A stretch of DNA of 64,000 bases from positions 3,600,501 to 3,664,500 of the forward strand of contig OX485807.1 in NCBI GenBank assembly GCA_950295325.1, given 5' to 3'. The notes beneath the pieces are model-generated. The model was not told where the DNA came from and did no database searches. It was given only the letters and a program-made list of their open reading frames with translations. A program made the position numbers and the translations under genes. The DNA is from Polytrichum commune. Lineage: Eukaryota; Streptophyta; Polytrichopsida; Polytrichales; Polytrichaceae. This document shows, one piece after another, positions 23,841 through 36,085 of the stretch (the first letter of the stretch is position 1; every line of letters begins with the position of its first letter).

Positions 23841-24716
23841 TCATGACCACCCGAGAACCAAAGTACCGAAAGCAACTCCAAAACCAAAGCCTTCAGGTTT
23901 GGTATTGGAAAGAGGGGTTGCTACACTGAATCTAAAACTAAAGAAATGAGTTGTTTGAGTTTGAAGAACAACGTAAGTTAGATGGGTCTTAGGGCCTAGC
24001 CATATCAAGGTGTGCCAACCCGGAACAAGTGAAGGACTAGGTGGCTTGGGGAGTTGAGATTTGGGTAGAGGTCGGAAATGGTTTAAAGTGATCGGATGTG
24101 TGACATGGTTTTCTTTGTGTTCCATTGGATTTTCCAATGTGCTCCCTCAGACCATGACCACCCGATAGCCAAGTACCGGAACCAACACCAACACAAAAGC
24201 CATAACTTTAGGTTCGGTATTGAAAAGAGGGATTGTTACACTGAATTTATGATTGAAGACATGAGCCGGTCAAGTTTGAGGACCAACATAAGTTATATGA
24301 GTTTTTAAGGCCTAGCCATACCAAAGGGTGTCAATCTATATCCGGTGAAGGATTGGGTGGGTTGGGGAGCTAGTAACCGGGCAAAGGCGGAAATGGTTTA
24401 AGGTGACGGGTAATGTGACAAGGTTCCCTTTGCGTTTCTAGTGTGGTCCCTCAGACCAAGACCATCCAAAAGCCAACTACCGGAACTGGCACCATCATCA
24501 AAACCAGAACTTCAAGTTCGGTATTGAGAAGAAGGGTTGTTACACTAAATCTATGATCAAGGACATGAGCCAATTGAGTTTGAAAAACAATGTAAGTTAG
24601 ATGGGTCTTAGGGTCTAGCCGTACCAAGGGGCACGAACGTGGAATCAGTGAAGGAGTAGGTGGATTGGGGAATTGGGAATTGAGTAAAGGACATAAATGG
24701 TTTAAGGTGGCAATGT
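23841..24716. repeat. Three tandem copies of a ~310-bp unit
   Basis: Units begin at 23841, 24152 and 24456 with a shared opening (CATGACCACCCGA or variants, then AAGTACCGGAAC-like sequence). Each unit contains TTCGGTATTG, GTTACACTGAAT, GGCCTAGCCATACCA-like, GTGAAGGA and AAATGGTTTAA. The third copy stops about where the copia element has inserted. No coding capacity is evident. Confidence 0.85.
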
Positions 24717-24717
24717 T

Positions 24718-24976
24718 TGTTGAAGGTGAAGCATTAGATTGCTCGTAGTCATAGAAATGTAAAACTAAAGAAAATAAGTTGTAATAAGCTTACAAGGTTG
24801 GTCCATAGTGGGAGAAGAGCTATCCCATATTGGTTGTATGAACCAAGTTTAAAATGAACAATAAAAGGCAAGGCAAGGGGTGGAGGAAACCATCTCACTC
24901 CAAACATTGTTCATATGCCTTTGTATATGTATTTTTGCTTGTGTAATCTCATCTCTAGTTTTATTGAGTTCCAATA
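24718..24976 (+). repeat. 5' LTR of the copia element
   Basis: Begins TGTTGAAGG and ends TTCCAATA. Shares GGTTGGTCC, GTGGGAGAAGAG, TATCCCATATTGGTTG and GGCAAGGCAAGGGGTGGA with the 3' LTR. Confidence 0.92.
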
Positions 24977-25194
24977 GGTTATTGGCCCACGCAAACAAGT
25001 GAAGTGCCTAGAGATTTGATTGTTTTGAAGTTGCGGGGTGGATCTTGAGGGGTTGGTGCTTTGGAGCTTCAGAGTGTTGGAGGTGTCTTGAGGGCACATT
25101 TGGTTGTTGTTAATGTTTGTTTGTGTTTTACTTTTTCTTGAATGTTTGTTTGATGCAAAGAGCTTTGACTTGTAAGCATTGAGGGTTGGAAGAC

Positions 25195-25450
25195 TTATTT
25201 GAAAGGTTTGGAGGTGTTTAGGCTTAAGTGTTGTGAGTATTAATAAGCTTATTTGAGAGGTTTGGAGGTGTTTAAAGTTCAAAAACATTTGGCTTGAGTA
25301 TTTTCAAATGTTTAAAGGTGTACTTGAGAAGTTTGGAGGTGTTTAGAGTTCAAAAGCATCTAACTTGAGTGTTTTGAGTGTTTAAAAGTGTACTTGAGAG
25401 GTTTGGAGGTGTTTAGAGTTCAAAAATACACGACTTAAGTATCTTGGATA
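25195..25450. repeat. About 70-bp tandem repeats in the copia leader
   Basis: Four to five diverged units, each with GAGAGGTTTGGAGGTGTTTA followed by AGTTCAAAA, CTTGAGT and GTTTAAA. They lie between the 5' LTR and gag, in a leader poor in cytosine on the plus strand. A looser GAAGAAGATTT/TTGAGTGTTT pattern continues to about 26040. Confidence 0.75.
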
Positions 25451-26058
25451 TTTAATAGTTTATTGTAGGTGCTAAGTGTGAAAATGTTTGTTTGAAACCA
25501 TTCAAGATGTGTTGAGTTGAAGGAAGTGTTGGTTGAGTGCCTTGAATGTGAAAAGACTTATATGAGTGCATTGAATGAGATTTGACACTATGAAAGTGTT
25601 TCTTAGTCCAAATGGACCTTATTTGAATGAATTGGAGTGGAACCACAATTTTTGAAGGCAAGAAGGTTCATTTGGAGTCTGGAATAATTTGATTTGATCA
25701 TTTGAGTGTTGAAACGTTGACTTGAGAGATAGGCTAGTCATTTAAGCTCAAGGGGAGCATACTTGAGTGTTTTGATTAATTTGAAAGCATATTTGAGAGT
25801 GTAAGATTCTTTAGAGGTGAAATTCTTGTTTGAGTAATTTGAGTGTTTGAGACTTCTCTTAAGATGGAGAAGATTTTATTTAAGGTATTTAAAAATGTAA
25901 GGCATATTTGAGGTGAAGTAGACTTTATTTGAGTTATTTGAATGATTTGAGTATCCTAAATTTTCCTTGAGGTGAAGAAGATTTGATTTGAAAGTTTTGA
26001 GCGTATAAACATATTCTTCGAGCGGAAGATAAACATATTTTGAGAGTAAAAAGAGCTT

Positions 26059-26620
26059 GTGGTTTTGGTGTCCATGAACCTTTGGAACATTGTAGATGGA
26101 TCCGAGAAGGCTCCACCTTCCAATGCAAATCCCAAAGTGTTGAAGGAGTACCAAAGGCGCATTAAGAAAACCGTGTTTGTCATTGGCCTCAACTTGGCGT
26201 ACAACCAACTTACGCATATCAAGAGTTGCAAAAGACCAACAGAGGTGTGAAAAACATTTTGCAACATTCACAAAATGAAGAGTTTGTCCAACATCCTCTT
26301 CGTTCACCGCAAATTTTTCATGTGCAAGATGCAAAAAAACGACCACATCAACAAGGTCAAAGTGTTTGCAAATTAGCTCGCATGTTTAGAGGTATACGTG
26401 CAAGAGGAAGACATTTCATGACTTTGCTCAAGAGTTTGTTGGTATCGTACAAATACTTGATCACTGCCTTGGAAAAGATGTTGATAAAGGAATTGACATT
26501 AAAATATGTGACGACACGTTTGATGCATGAGATGTCAAAGCACAATGAGAAGAAACTTCAAGACAAAGACACGGTGATGATGTTGTGTCAAAGTAGAGCG
26601 GGCGATCCACCTTTGTGGTA
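26059..26620 (+). pseudogene. Broken copia gag
   Basis: Two frames carry the parts of a copia-type gag: NANPKVLKEY and INKVKVFAN-like sequence first, then LLVSYKYLITALEKM and RLMHEMSKHNEKKLQDKD. The break lies around 26240-26400. Family resemblance (UBN2/Retrotran_gag_2) is clear, but no intact product can be made. Confidence 0.8.
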
Positions 26621-26633
26621 AGGTGTAAGGACA

Positions 26634-28300
26634 TGTTTCTATTGCAACAAACCGGGCCACATTGCGCAATATTGCTACAAAATGCAGAACAAGAAAAGGG
26701 AAAATGCCGAAAATATGAAGGAGGCAGACGAATTCGTATTTGCAATGCAACACGAAGGGCTTTGCCAATGGATCATGAATTGAGAAGCCACGAAGCACGT
26801 GACTTTGTATAGGGTGGCATTTGACACCTACGAGGTAATTTCTCTACGTAATGTGCATTTAGATGATAACAACATGGCCGAAGCCATCGGAAAGGAGTTC
26901 TTTGTCATTTGAGTTAAAAAAAATAGAACAACTAGAATTCACATCATGGATGTGCTTCACATGTCTAAATTGCAAATCGACTTGCTCTTGGTGAGCAAGT
27001 TTTTATCAAAAGGATTGAAGGTGCAATTTCACGTAAACAAATGCATTGTAGGAAGCGTGAATGGCAACATGGTTATGATAACTCGACATGAAGGGGATTT
27101 GTACCAAATGACCTTCACGGAGGTATGTGGAGTAGATGCGGCCAACTTCGTGCATTTACTTGCAGGCGGTGGTCGGATGGAGCTTTGGCACTGCCGACTT
27201 GGACATTTGGATGTGGTGAGCGTTTTTGCATTCCATGACATGGTGAGGGACATGAACCTAGGTAAAACCTCTTGTTCCACCTCTACATTGGTTTACAAAG
27301 CATGCACGCATGGTAAGCAATATGAGGCAAAGTTGGCCAACAATGCGAAGAGGCAAGCGACAAAATCCTTGAAAATTGCCCACTCGGATGTTTGTAGCCT
27401 CATGAGGAACATGTTTATGGGAAGGACAAAGTATTTTATTACTTTCATTGATAATTTTCCAAATAATGTGTGGGTTTACATGATTAAAACCAAAGGAGAT
27501 TGGTTTGAGAGGTTTAAGAAGTTCCAAGCATTTGTAGAAACGCAATCAAAATACGAAATCAAGGTGTTTTGGTGGATGAGCATAGAGAACTTTATTTTAA
27601 AGGATTTTGAAGCATTTTTAATGAAACACGGCATTGAAAGCACGCCTCAAAACATTGGATCAACAAAGTGTACAAATTGGACCGTTGTCACAACGTATGC
27701 TTGAAACTTAAATACTCAAGAAATAGCTTTGGACGGAAGCAATGGCAAATATTGTTTATACACTACACTGATATCCGATCAAGATTTTGTGTTTCATTAT
27801 ACCCAAAGACATGTGGAGGGGAGGAGGCCTTGCATATGCAATGGTTATGGACGAGAAGAAGGGCAAAACTGATGCAAAATAAATCAAATGCATGTTTCTT
27901 GATATTGCAAAAATATGAAGGCATAAAATGTGTTTGGACATAAAATGTAGAGATGTTGTGTTTATGGAAGATAATGGGAGCATTAGAAACGATTTCAAGA
28001 TATGACCAAGTGGGAGAAATGAAAGCCCCACGGTGGTGGTGGTGGTGGACGTATCTTCCAAATCACCTTTGTTTGATGGCGGTGGACAATCTGTGGATGG
28101 CAACGAGCAAGTGGGAGGTAATGGAGGCACATAAAGAGCCGGCAAGCAACGATGTTGTTTTTTAGGGATTCAACGAAAAGCAGTGATACCCCATGAGGGA
28201 GCGGTGACCGCTCGGAGAATGGTGGAAAACACATTTTGCCTCAACGTGGTGAGGAACGCGCCAATGTGGCAATATTGGAAAGTCCTTTGAGTTGGAGTGA
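26634..28300 (+). pseudogene. Broken copia zinc knuckle, GAG-pre-integrase and integrase
   Basis: A CCHC zinc knuckle (C-x2-C-x4-H-x4-C) lies at 26634-26675. A 252-codon frame at 26946-27704 covers the GAG-pre-integrase (LWHCRLGHLDV) and the first half of integrase (IAHSDVC, FITFIDNF). One cysteine of the integrase zinc site reads Tyr in LVYKAC, and the second catalytic Asp block reads VFWWMSIEN, so the active site is lost. After 27704 the match continues in other frames with stops to about 28300. Reverse transcriptase and RNase H are absent. Confidence 0.85.
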
Positions 28301-28415
28301 AGCATGAAGCAATTAGAAATAATATGTGAAAACTTATAAGCAATGTTAGATACTCACTATATAGGGTTGAAAATCTAAGAAAGTCAATAATATTACAAGT
28401 ATTTGACTACATCAC

Positions 28416-28424
28416 AAAGGGGAA
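28416..28424 (+). other. Polypurine tract of the copia element
   Basis: AAAGGGGAA sits immediately before the 3' LTR, where plus-strand DNA synthesis is primed in LTR retrotransposons. Confidence 0.85.
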
Positions 28425-28683
28425 TGTTAAAGGTGGAGAAGTAGATTGCTCATAGTCATAGAAATGTAATACTAGAAAGAATAAGGTTATAATAAGCCTA
28501 CAAGGTTGGTCCGTAGTGGGAGAAGAGTTATCCCATATTGGTTGTGCGAGCCAAGTTGAAAATGAACAATAAAGGGCAAGGCAAGGGGTGGAAGAGAACA
28601 TCTCACTCCAACCAATATTCATATGCCTTTGTATATGTGTTCTTGCTTATGCAATCTCAACTCTAGTCTTTTGAATTCCAATA
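28425..28683 (+). repeat. 3' LTR of the copia element
   Basis: Begins TGTTAAAGG and ends TTCCAATA, followed by the target duplication ATGTT at 28684-28688. Same length as the 5' LTR. Confidence 0.92.
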
Positions 28684-28688
28684 ATGTT

Positions 28689-31600
28689 AAGCCAGAGAAT
28701 GCAATGGATGGATTTTTTTGGGAAGGCCATGATGTTCATCATTTTTTTTTATCGCCAAGTTTTTTGTGCTCTCCAAGCTCTGACCCACATTCTTTGAACT
28801 CCGACCTGGGTGGAAATATTGGTATTGGGATCGCCTAGGGATGCAACAAAAACTACAATTCATGAAGCAAGTAGTTCGGTTCTCGGATTATGTAGCATGA
28901 TCTCCACCATTGCAATCAAAATTGGGCAGCAAGCTTTAATAACTCCAATTTTGGTGAGTTTCCGCTTTGGTTTATGACCACTATTGTTGTTGAATTTATG
29001 TTTATTTGGTGTGGATTTTCATGCAATTGTGTTGCAATTGCACGGTGCCCTATTCGACATAGTTGGTATCTAGCCCATTATCTTGCATTATCTGAATCCG
29101 AGAGGTTGCAATTGTGGAGTTTGGCATATTTGGTTTTGTTTTGCCCTCCATGAATTTCTATATTTTCTTAATTGCGAATAAGCGTCAAAGTGCCCACATT
29201 GTTGTTGGAATTTGCCCTGGTGCCTAGTGTGTGGCATTGGACTTGCAAATCCAAAATTTTACACCTTCAATAACTTCAGAAAATTGGGCAAATCCTTGGT
29301 TTTCATATTTTGGTGCATTTTCCAAGTCTTTGTAGCTTGAGTATGAGTTTGTTTCCCAACTCCAACCGGCATGTGGGCATCAACTTTGTAGGTCGATTGA
29401 CAGCAGTTGAGGTGTACGGAGATGAACATCAAATGAGCTATGCAGGTGGTTGACCGCATGAGCTTGATGGTGTAGTGGTTAGGGTCTTCACAATTGTGAG
29501 AATGGATTCTTGTAGTGGTTGCAATCTTGAGCTTGAATTGGAGGGACCTTCATGACTATTTAATGAACATGCATGAGAATCGTCACTTTGATCATGAAGT
29601 TCAATTTGGAATTGGATTTAAATGACACCTATTATAATTAAAAGAGAGCTCTTAACTTTGAGATCATGTTGGCCCTCCCTCTAGTGTAAGCTATCATTCA
29701 ACTTGAATCGCATATTAAAGCATATCCTTTCTCACAAAAAGAAAATAGCTCTCAAATTCATATTGGCAACCAACTTGCTTTGAAGCTTTGGAATGACATT
29801 TAACTCCACAATCAAATGGCCAATGAAACTTGTATTGCCTTTCAACTTCACATTCAATTTGCCTTGACATTCAACTTGCCTAGAAACTTGATAATTCCAA
29901 ATTTCATTTGAATTTAGGTATGTTATCAACTTAGCTAACACGGTCATTTAAGCTCCATTTTGGACCCACTGAGTGCAGGTATTGTATTGAGTTACATGCC
30001 GGTTACCACATTGGTATGGGATGGCACCTTTGAGTGCAGCCATGCCCCTAAATGGCTATTTTCTCCAACTAGCCCACTTCTCCTAGGGTATGAAACACAT
30101 GAGATGGTTAACATATCCAAATTGAGTTTGTAACCATTTTTGTCATGATGTATAGATTTCATAAGAAAACCTCATTCATTACCAAAGTGAAAATACTCAT
30201 GTTTATTAAGTGGTCATATAGGTCCATCCTCCTCCCCCCACCCAACCAATTATGTTGACAATTTGAGCCTGGAATGGTCATCTTTTGAGGCATAGTCCAA
30301 TCTTTTTTATGCACATGTTTCTTGGTATCAATTCTTGAAGTCACACCTAACCACACACCCCTTAAAACTAGGTGTTCAATTAAGATAAGTAAATGAATTA
30401 GGTATGTCTACCTTAAGTGTGTCTAAAAGCAACAGTTCTAGTAGTTTATTCACTTTCATGAAATTATATAGAGCTCATTGTTTATTTTTAATCTGATAGA
30501 TTTGCAAAACTGTGCATATAATACTAATTATTATTATTATTATCCATATATAACCTACAAAAATTCACAAATTTGATATAAAAAATGAGCCTTTTACGGT
30601 CTACCGGGGGGGGGGTCCATTGATGTTGGGTTGTTAGTGGAGAATTGCCACAAAATCAACCTTCTAGCGAGTGTTCAATGGGTGAGAGTCTTTAGAGTAT
30701 TGTTTCATCTTTTGCAGAACTCACCACTTACACCACCTTGTTGAGCATGTATATCTTAGGTTAGCTATTGTAATTGGTCAAAGTTGGTGCTCTTCGTAAA
30801 GTGTTCTTACATCTTTCTTACATTGCCACAATCATTGGCCAAAGTGGTGTTATTTGCCACATATGATTAGTCGCTTTCAACTTTGACTTCACGCACATTT
30901 GAGGCTTCTTGTTGATGGTTTAAGAATGGATGTAAGTGTTGCTCCTATGTATGAGAAGTTTATAGGGGGAAAAAAAATTAGAGAATCGTATATGTACTAA
31001 TTGCAGGCTAGAAAATGGGACTTGTGCTTTTATACTAAGCTTTACAATTTAATGTGATAAATGCTTCCACTACATATGCAAAATATAAACCATGGATTAA
31101 ATATGCCTTTATTACATATAAACTCCATGTTCATTTTTTAATGAGAAAGTCATTGAACATCTTTTCATCCATAACATGTAACTCAATGATTGCATCAAAC
31201 AAACAAAAACAAGGGCACAATGACTTAGCCACAATCCAAAGAGCAAGATCCAAGGGAGTCCATGAGCACTCCAAGAGCCTCTAGCTTGTCCTATAACCCA
31301 AATGCAAACCATGACAAGAATGAACATGGGAGTAATCAAGGACTAATACCATATAACAACAATGGTGAAATTATGAACTAGATGAAAGTTGAAACTATTG
31401 CATATGTTGTCAAGAAATTGTCTAAACCTTCGGGCACCTTTTGTACATCCACCTTTACTTCAAAATTCTTAATAGCCATTTTAGATGTACACACTAGAGA
31501 AAATTAAAATGTCTCCCTCATGTATACTATGTATGTTAATGCCTCAAACAATACCCTTCTTACACTCACATTAGTTTGTACGCGGTATGATGAGCCCATC

Positions 31601-34600
31601 CCCGGGAGATGGCCTAAATGAAAGTTAAAATAACTATCAAAATGCCTATATTCTAGGATATTCTCCAATCTTCCCAAGACAATCTCTCTCAACTGGGGCA
31701 TTCAAAACTTCAATATCATTGGGAATGCTCAATAATCTCTCATCCTTATCAATGGATGAAACATCTGGTTGATTTGCCTCTAGCTCTTAGCCGTGCTCTC
31801 AAACAACCTTTATTGAACATAAGCACAAAATGACAAAAAACATGGTTCACAACCTTAATTAGCATACTAAATCAACTTAACCTAATCCCTCAAGGCTAAC
31901 ATCGTGCACTTAGCCATCATGAATGAATGAAAAATAAGTTACACTGCATTGATTTGTATGTAGGATATGCTACGTGCCTAAACACACACACACATGTTTG
32001 CGCTCATCGCATGTTTAAAAATATCCAACCCTATTTAATCCTCATTTATGATGACTAATTTACTTAAAATATAGGGTTCAAATTTTTTACAAGATTTCCA
32101 CTAAACTGTTTGAGGCAATCAACCTTGTGGATGTGGTTATTGCTTCCCACAATTTTAGGTATTTTCCAACCTTGCAACTTTCAATTTTATAGCAAGTGAG
32201 CCTTTGGTAGAACTTAATACTAATGTTGGTTGGTTATACATGGCATGGCATGTTATCCACTTAGCTATCATATGCTTATGGACTATAGGTACTCGTGGTT
32301 GTTACAAAAGTAATAATCCGATTTTTGCCATTCTCTTTGGGTGGCTTCAAATCTCATATTTAGGTGACCCGGAGTAACTTAGTTGTCACTTGGAAGGTTA
32401 GACTGGAGATGGACATTATTTCTTGATTTTCACTCGGGTTGCATTGGTTCGTATGTGTTGGTTGTATTTTGGTTCCTTTCTTGCAATTGAATTTTCAATT
32501 TGTGCCAAAAAAACAAAATCATACTAAAAATTTGAATAAATTTCTTTAACAGTATCTATAAATGTGAAATCGTGATTTTTCTTTAAAACCTTAAGCCGAT
32601 GGTTTTTGAGAAATAGAATCTTCAAAGCTTTTGTTAACTTTTGGAAATAACATAATTACTGTCAAAGTGGTTTGGGTAAGGTGGCATTGATATTAACTAC
32701 ATATGTAAACAATTGATATGGATAGGATTTGAGTTAGTGTGTAAATGCAACTATCAATAATAGATACCCCTGATGTCAAAAAGATTATGTTTTATTTGAC
32801 ATCATCAATTACATTATGTTTCAATCATTATTTGAGAATGTAGTATTAAGGAGTCTGATCAAGTCTTTTTTTTCACTTGAACCATCAAGTCGATATCAAC
32901 TTCTATCTCACGGAGGCTACTGCACTCAAACACTCTAAGAAATTAGCCAATTTGACATCATCTCGATGTATTTTTGGTACCCATAAGCCTTTTGGCTTTC
33001 CATGGTTTAAATCGATTTCATTCTACTCAAAACGCTATCTAAGGAGGATCAAATGTTTAAGTTAACAACTCGAAATTGAGTAGAACAACAAATGAAAATA
33101 AAAAGACTTGAGATTGAGAGTCCAGATAAGAAAGTGCCAAGTATGGTCTGATAGTATATCCATATCCGTGTATCTTGGATATTTTAAATTTATAGTGGTC
33201 AATGAAATAATGTATGTTGTGGAAGAATTTTTTATTTAGATAATTTTCAAAACATGTGGCTAGTTTTGTTGTAGCGCCTAGTGGCTAGGGCCTTAATCGG
33301 TTACTCTTTGTTGTTAGCTATCTCATAATACTTGGATTTGTGAGGAGATATGATAGATCACAAGCATGAGCATGTCCCTATTACCAACATTTTGGGGCAT
33401 GCTTGCATTTTTGGGACTATTTTAAAGGCCACACACACTCCTATTATCGTGTTGTGCATGTAGTTGCCTAAAATACTTTTGTGTTGCCAAAATGATATTA
33501 TTTGGGAGTTACAGGTTAAAGTTCCCATGAATCATAATTTCAAGTTGGCCCTATTTCTATTGCACACACAACATCCCCACAATGGTATTCAACAACAAAC
33601 AACATACACTTGACACGAACAATCAGCATGCATATTCCTTGAGCAAGATGGTATGACACATAATGGTCACACAAAGTGCACTTAAAAACAATCTACAATC
33701 TCATTGGAGTATTGAAGTTTTGCAAGAACAAAATTGGCGTAAGGTCCAAAATGTTGCTTCCTCAGTGAACTGCAATACCCTGAGCTCCAACCATAGATGA
33801 AGACCTCGTGATGCCATGTTGTAAGAGTAACAACTTCAAGAAAATATCAAACAGTTGCTTCCCCATCTCTAGATGCATCTACACCCATTGGGGTGGACCA
33901 ATGGACCAATGGAGTTTTGACTTTGGCTCTCTACTTGAAGGCAATTTAAAAGACCTTCATAACATGGTGTAGGGATGTTGTAGTTAATGAGACTCTTGCG
34001 CCTCTCATGGGTTACCGTCCAAATGACAAAGCATTTCACATCATAGCCCTTGTTGATGCGTGAAATATGCCATAGTGCACTAGTGTAGTGGCCAACAAGG
34101 TCTCTTATACCCTCCCCGCTAGTGAAGAAGGGGTAGGCAATGAAATGTTTTGTGTTGTAGTTAATGTGAGCCCAAGATGGTGCCCACATGTCTTCCTAAC
34201 CTTTAAAACTACCAAAATTTAGTGATTGTGTTGAGTGATTAGTTAAAAGGGGCAAGAGTTTAGATTTAGTTAAACTTTGTGTGCTATGTGTTAAGTTGAG
34301 TTTGGTCGAGTTAAGTGGGTGACTCGCATTATTGAAAATGAAAAAAAATTAAATTAAAAGAGTGAATTAGTTCAATTAGAGGTTGAGAGTGATAGAGGCT
34401 TGGGAGGCTTTAGGCTAAATATTGCCCATTTAAGGGGAGGGGTCCCTTAAGTGGAAGGTATGTGGCATTTTGGGCCGGGATAGGCAGACTGCTGAGGGTC
34501 GGTTATCCTTGCTGGATTTCCGGTTGGAGGAGGGGGGTCCCTGAACCAGGAAGGGGGGAGCTCTCAGAAAAACAAAAAGAGGGGAGTCTTGAAGAGGTGG

Positions 34601-34650
34601 CGAAGCCCTGTCTCGATGGTGGAGGCTTGGGTAGCAACAGCAGGGAGAAA
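28689..34650. other. AT-rich intergenic DNA, no gene recognised
   Basis: No frame resembles a known family. There is an ATT microsatellite near 30523-30541, a G10 run at 30606-30615, a CA repeat near 31981-31993 and one tRNA-like promoter pattern at 29469-29529. The rest is probably decayed repeats. From about 34380 the sequence becomes GC-rich. Confidence 0.45.
29469..29529 (+). other. tRNA-like A-box and B-box pair (possible SINE head)
   Basis: GGTGTAGTGGTTAGG resembles a polymerase III A box and GGTTGCAATCTT, about 45 bases later, resembles a B box. The surrounding bases do not fold into a full tRNA acceptor stem, so this is not a working tRNA gene. It could be the head of a tRNA-derived SINE or chance. 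Confidence 0.25.
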
Positions 34651-34850
34651 GTCGAAGGGAACTTGATGGCAGTAGAGGGAGACTTGCTCTTTCCTGGCGT
34701 GCCGGGAATAACACCAGGCAGGGGGGGTTAGCATCGATCAAGAGGAGAGAGTCGAAGGGAACTTGATGGCAGTAGAGGGAGACTTGCTCCTTCATGGAGT
34801 ACCGGGAATAACACTAGGCGGGGGGGGGGGGGGTTAGCAGCGATCAGGAG
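34651..34850. repeat. 100-bp tandem duplication ending in G runs
   Basis: GTCGAAGGGAACTTGATGGC recurs at exactly 100-base spacing (34651 and 34751). Both copies continue through GGGAATAACAC and then a G run, 7 G in the first copy and 14 in the second (34820-34833), then GGTTAGCA. Confidence 0.9.
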
Positions 34851-36085
34851 GAGTTGAGGGTTGGCCGCAAACAACAATTTGAGGGAGGTCAGGGGGATCG
34901 AATGCAAGGCCTCAGGTAATCGCCAAACTCCCTCACTGAGCATGTGAATGAGGGTGAAATCGCAAAGATCCACACATGACTGGCCGCTATTGTGTGTTGC
35001 TGGGAGGTGAAAAATGTTGGATTGACTGCACCGAGCTAAAATAAAAAACTACCAGAGTGAGGAGAGAGCAGATGAAAGGGGTGGAAAAGATTCACATCTA
35101 GGAATTCGAGGAAGGGCTCTACAGAGGCAATGTGAGTGTCTGGCGCCCTCAACACTGGTGTGTGTGGATGTGATGAGGATTCAGGCTTCAGGGACCGTGG
35201 GCAATGGTTGAGATCGGAAGAGGACCTGGGAGTTGCGGTTGGATATGTAAGGTCTGGATTCGGGAAGGGGCTCTATAATACTGCAGAGGGAGAGGTGCAG
35301 CCTCGATGTGCCTGCTAAACCCCATAGCTGCAAGGTGAAAGGTTGCTCAACTCAGCTGCCGGACAGGGAGGGGGCCTGGAGTTGCTTGTTGCTGCCTTGT
35401 GGTAGAACCGAGACACTGAGTATACATGGCTGATGTCTGGCTGGACCTTGGGCATCTTAGGAGTCCGACATCGTGAGGTGAACTTGGCAGCCGCTGAGGA
35501 TGAAGGGTGGCGACTATGGCTTCTAGGGCATTGTAGCACTGTAGAGGAATATGAGGATTAAAGGAAGGGGGCAGCCATCCATGTGGGGTTGGGGCTGCCT
35601 TGAGTTTGAATGGTTTATGTAGGTAGGGCTTAGTTGTTTTGGGTTAGTATTAGGTAGAATTCATGGGTGAATGTACTTAGCTACATGAACTAAGAAAATG
35701 AGTATTGTTAAATACTTTAAGGCCTCATGCACCTTGAATAAAGCTTGGTTGTTTGAAGACCCACATTGTGGATGCACTGGGCCAACCCAATGAATGTCAG
35801 TGTTAGTTACGGACACGTGAGCCTGAGGCTCCCACCTGGATTACGACGCACAAGGGTGGGGGTTTAGGGCTGACAGTTAACCCGTCCCACACAATGAGAA
35901 TCATTAACACCACCCAATTCATCAAAGAAACTTTGCTTTGCAACCTAAACTCCATCTTCCCTTCCAAATGAGGCACTCAATCAAGCTTCACTTTGGAAAT
36001 CCAAACTCCATCTCCCCCTCCTATCGAAGCACTCCATGAGGTTTGCATACAACTTGGGGCTTTTATTTTTGTTGATACCTTTCTA
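34851..36085. other. GC-rich segment with LTR-like end, no gene recognised
   Basis: 34400-35600 is markedly richer in G than its surroundings and contains several unrecognised short frames on both strands. AATAAAGCTTGGTTG near 35738 looks like a polyadenylation signal region, and 35760-35895 reads like the end of an LTR or transcript. No matching partner LTR or target duplication was found, so the nature of the segment is open. Confidence 0.35.

Larger units (their letters stand above)
24718..28683 (+). mobile_element. Ty1/copia LTR retrotransposon, 3966 bp, lacking reverse transcriptase
   Basis: Two LTRs of 259 bases (24718-24976 and 28425-28683) flank an internal region, and the 5-bp target duplication ATGTT is present on both sides (24713-24717 and 28684-28688). 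A polypurine tract AAAGGGGAA (28416-28424) directly precedes the 3' LTR. The internal order is a repeat-rich leader, gag with a zinc knuckle, GAG-pre-integrase and integrase, the copia order. Recognisable coding stops around 28300, where reverse transcriptase should begin, so that part is deleted. LTRs start TG but end TA instead of the usual CA. The two LTRs look about 85 percent alike by eye, so the insertion is old. A tRNA-iMet primer site was not evident after the 5' LTR. Confidence 0.93.

Noticed and set aside
33270-33330. Second tRNA-like promoter (TAGCGCCTAGTGGCTAGGG)
   Set aside because: Only an A-box-like string is present; no convincing B box or fold follows.
34227-35893. Solo LTR starting TGTGTTGAG and ending CCCACACA
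   Set aside because: Ends are plausible, but the flanking five bases do not match and no second copy is in the window.
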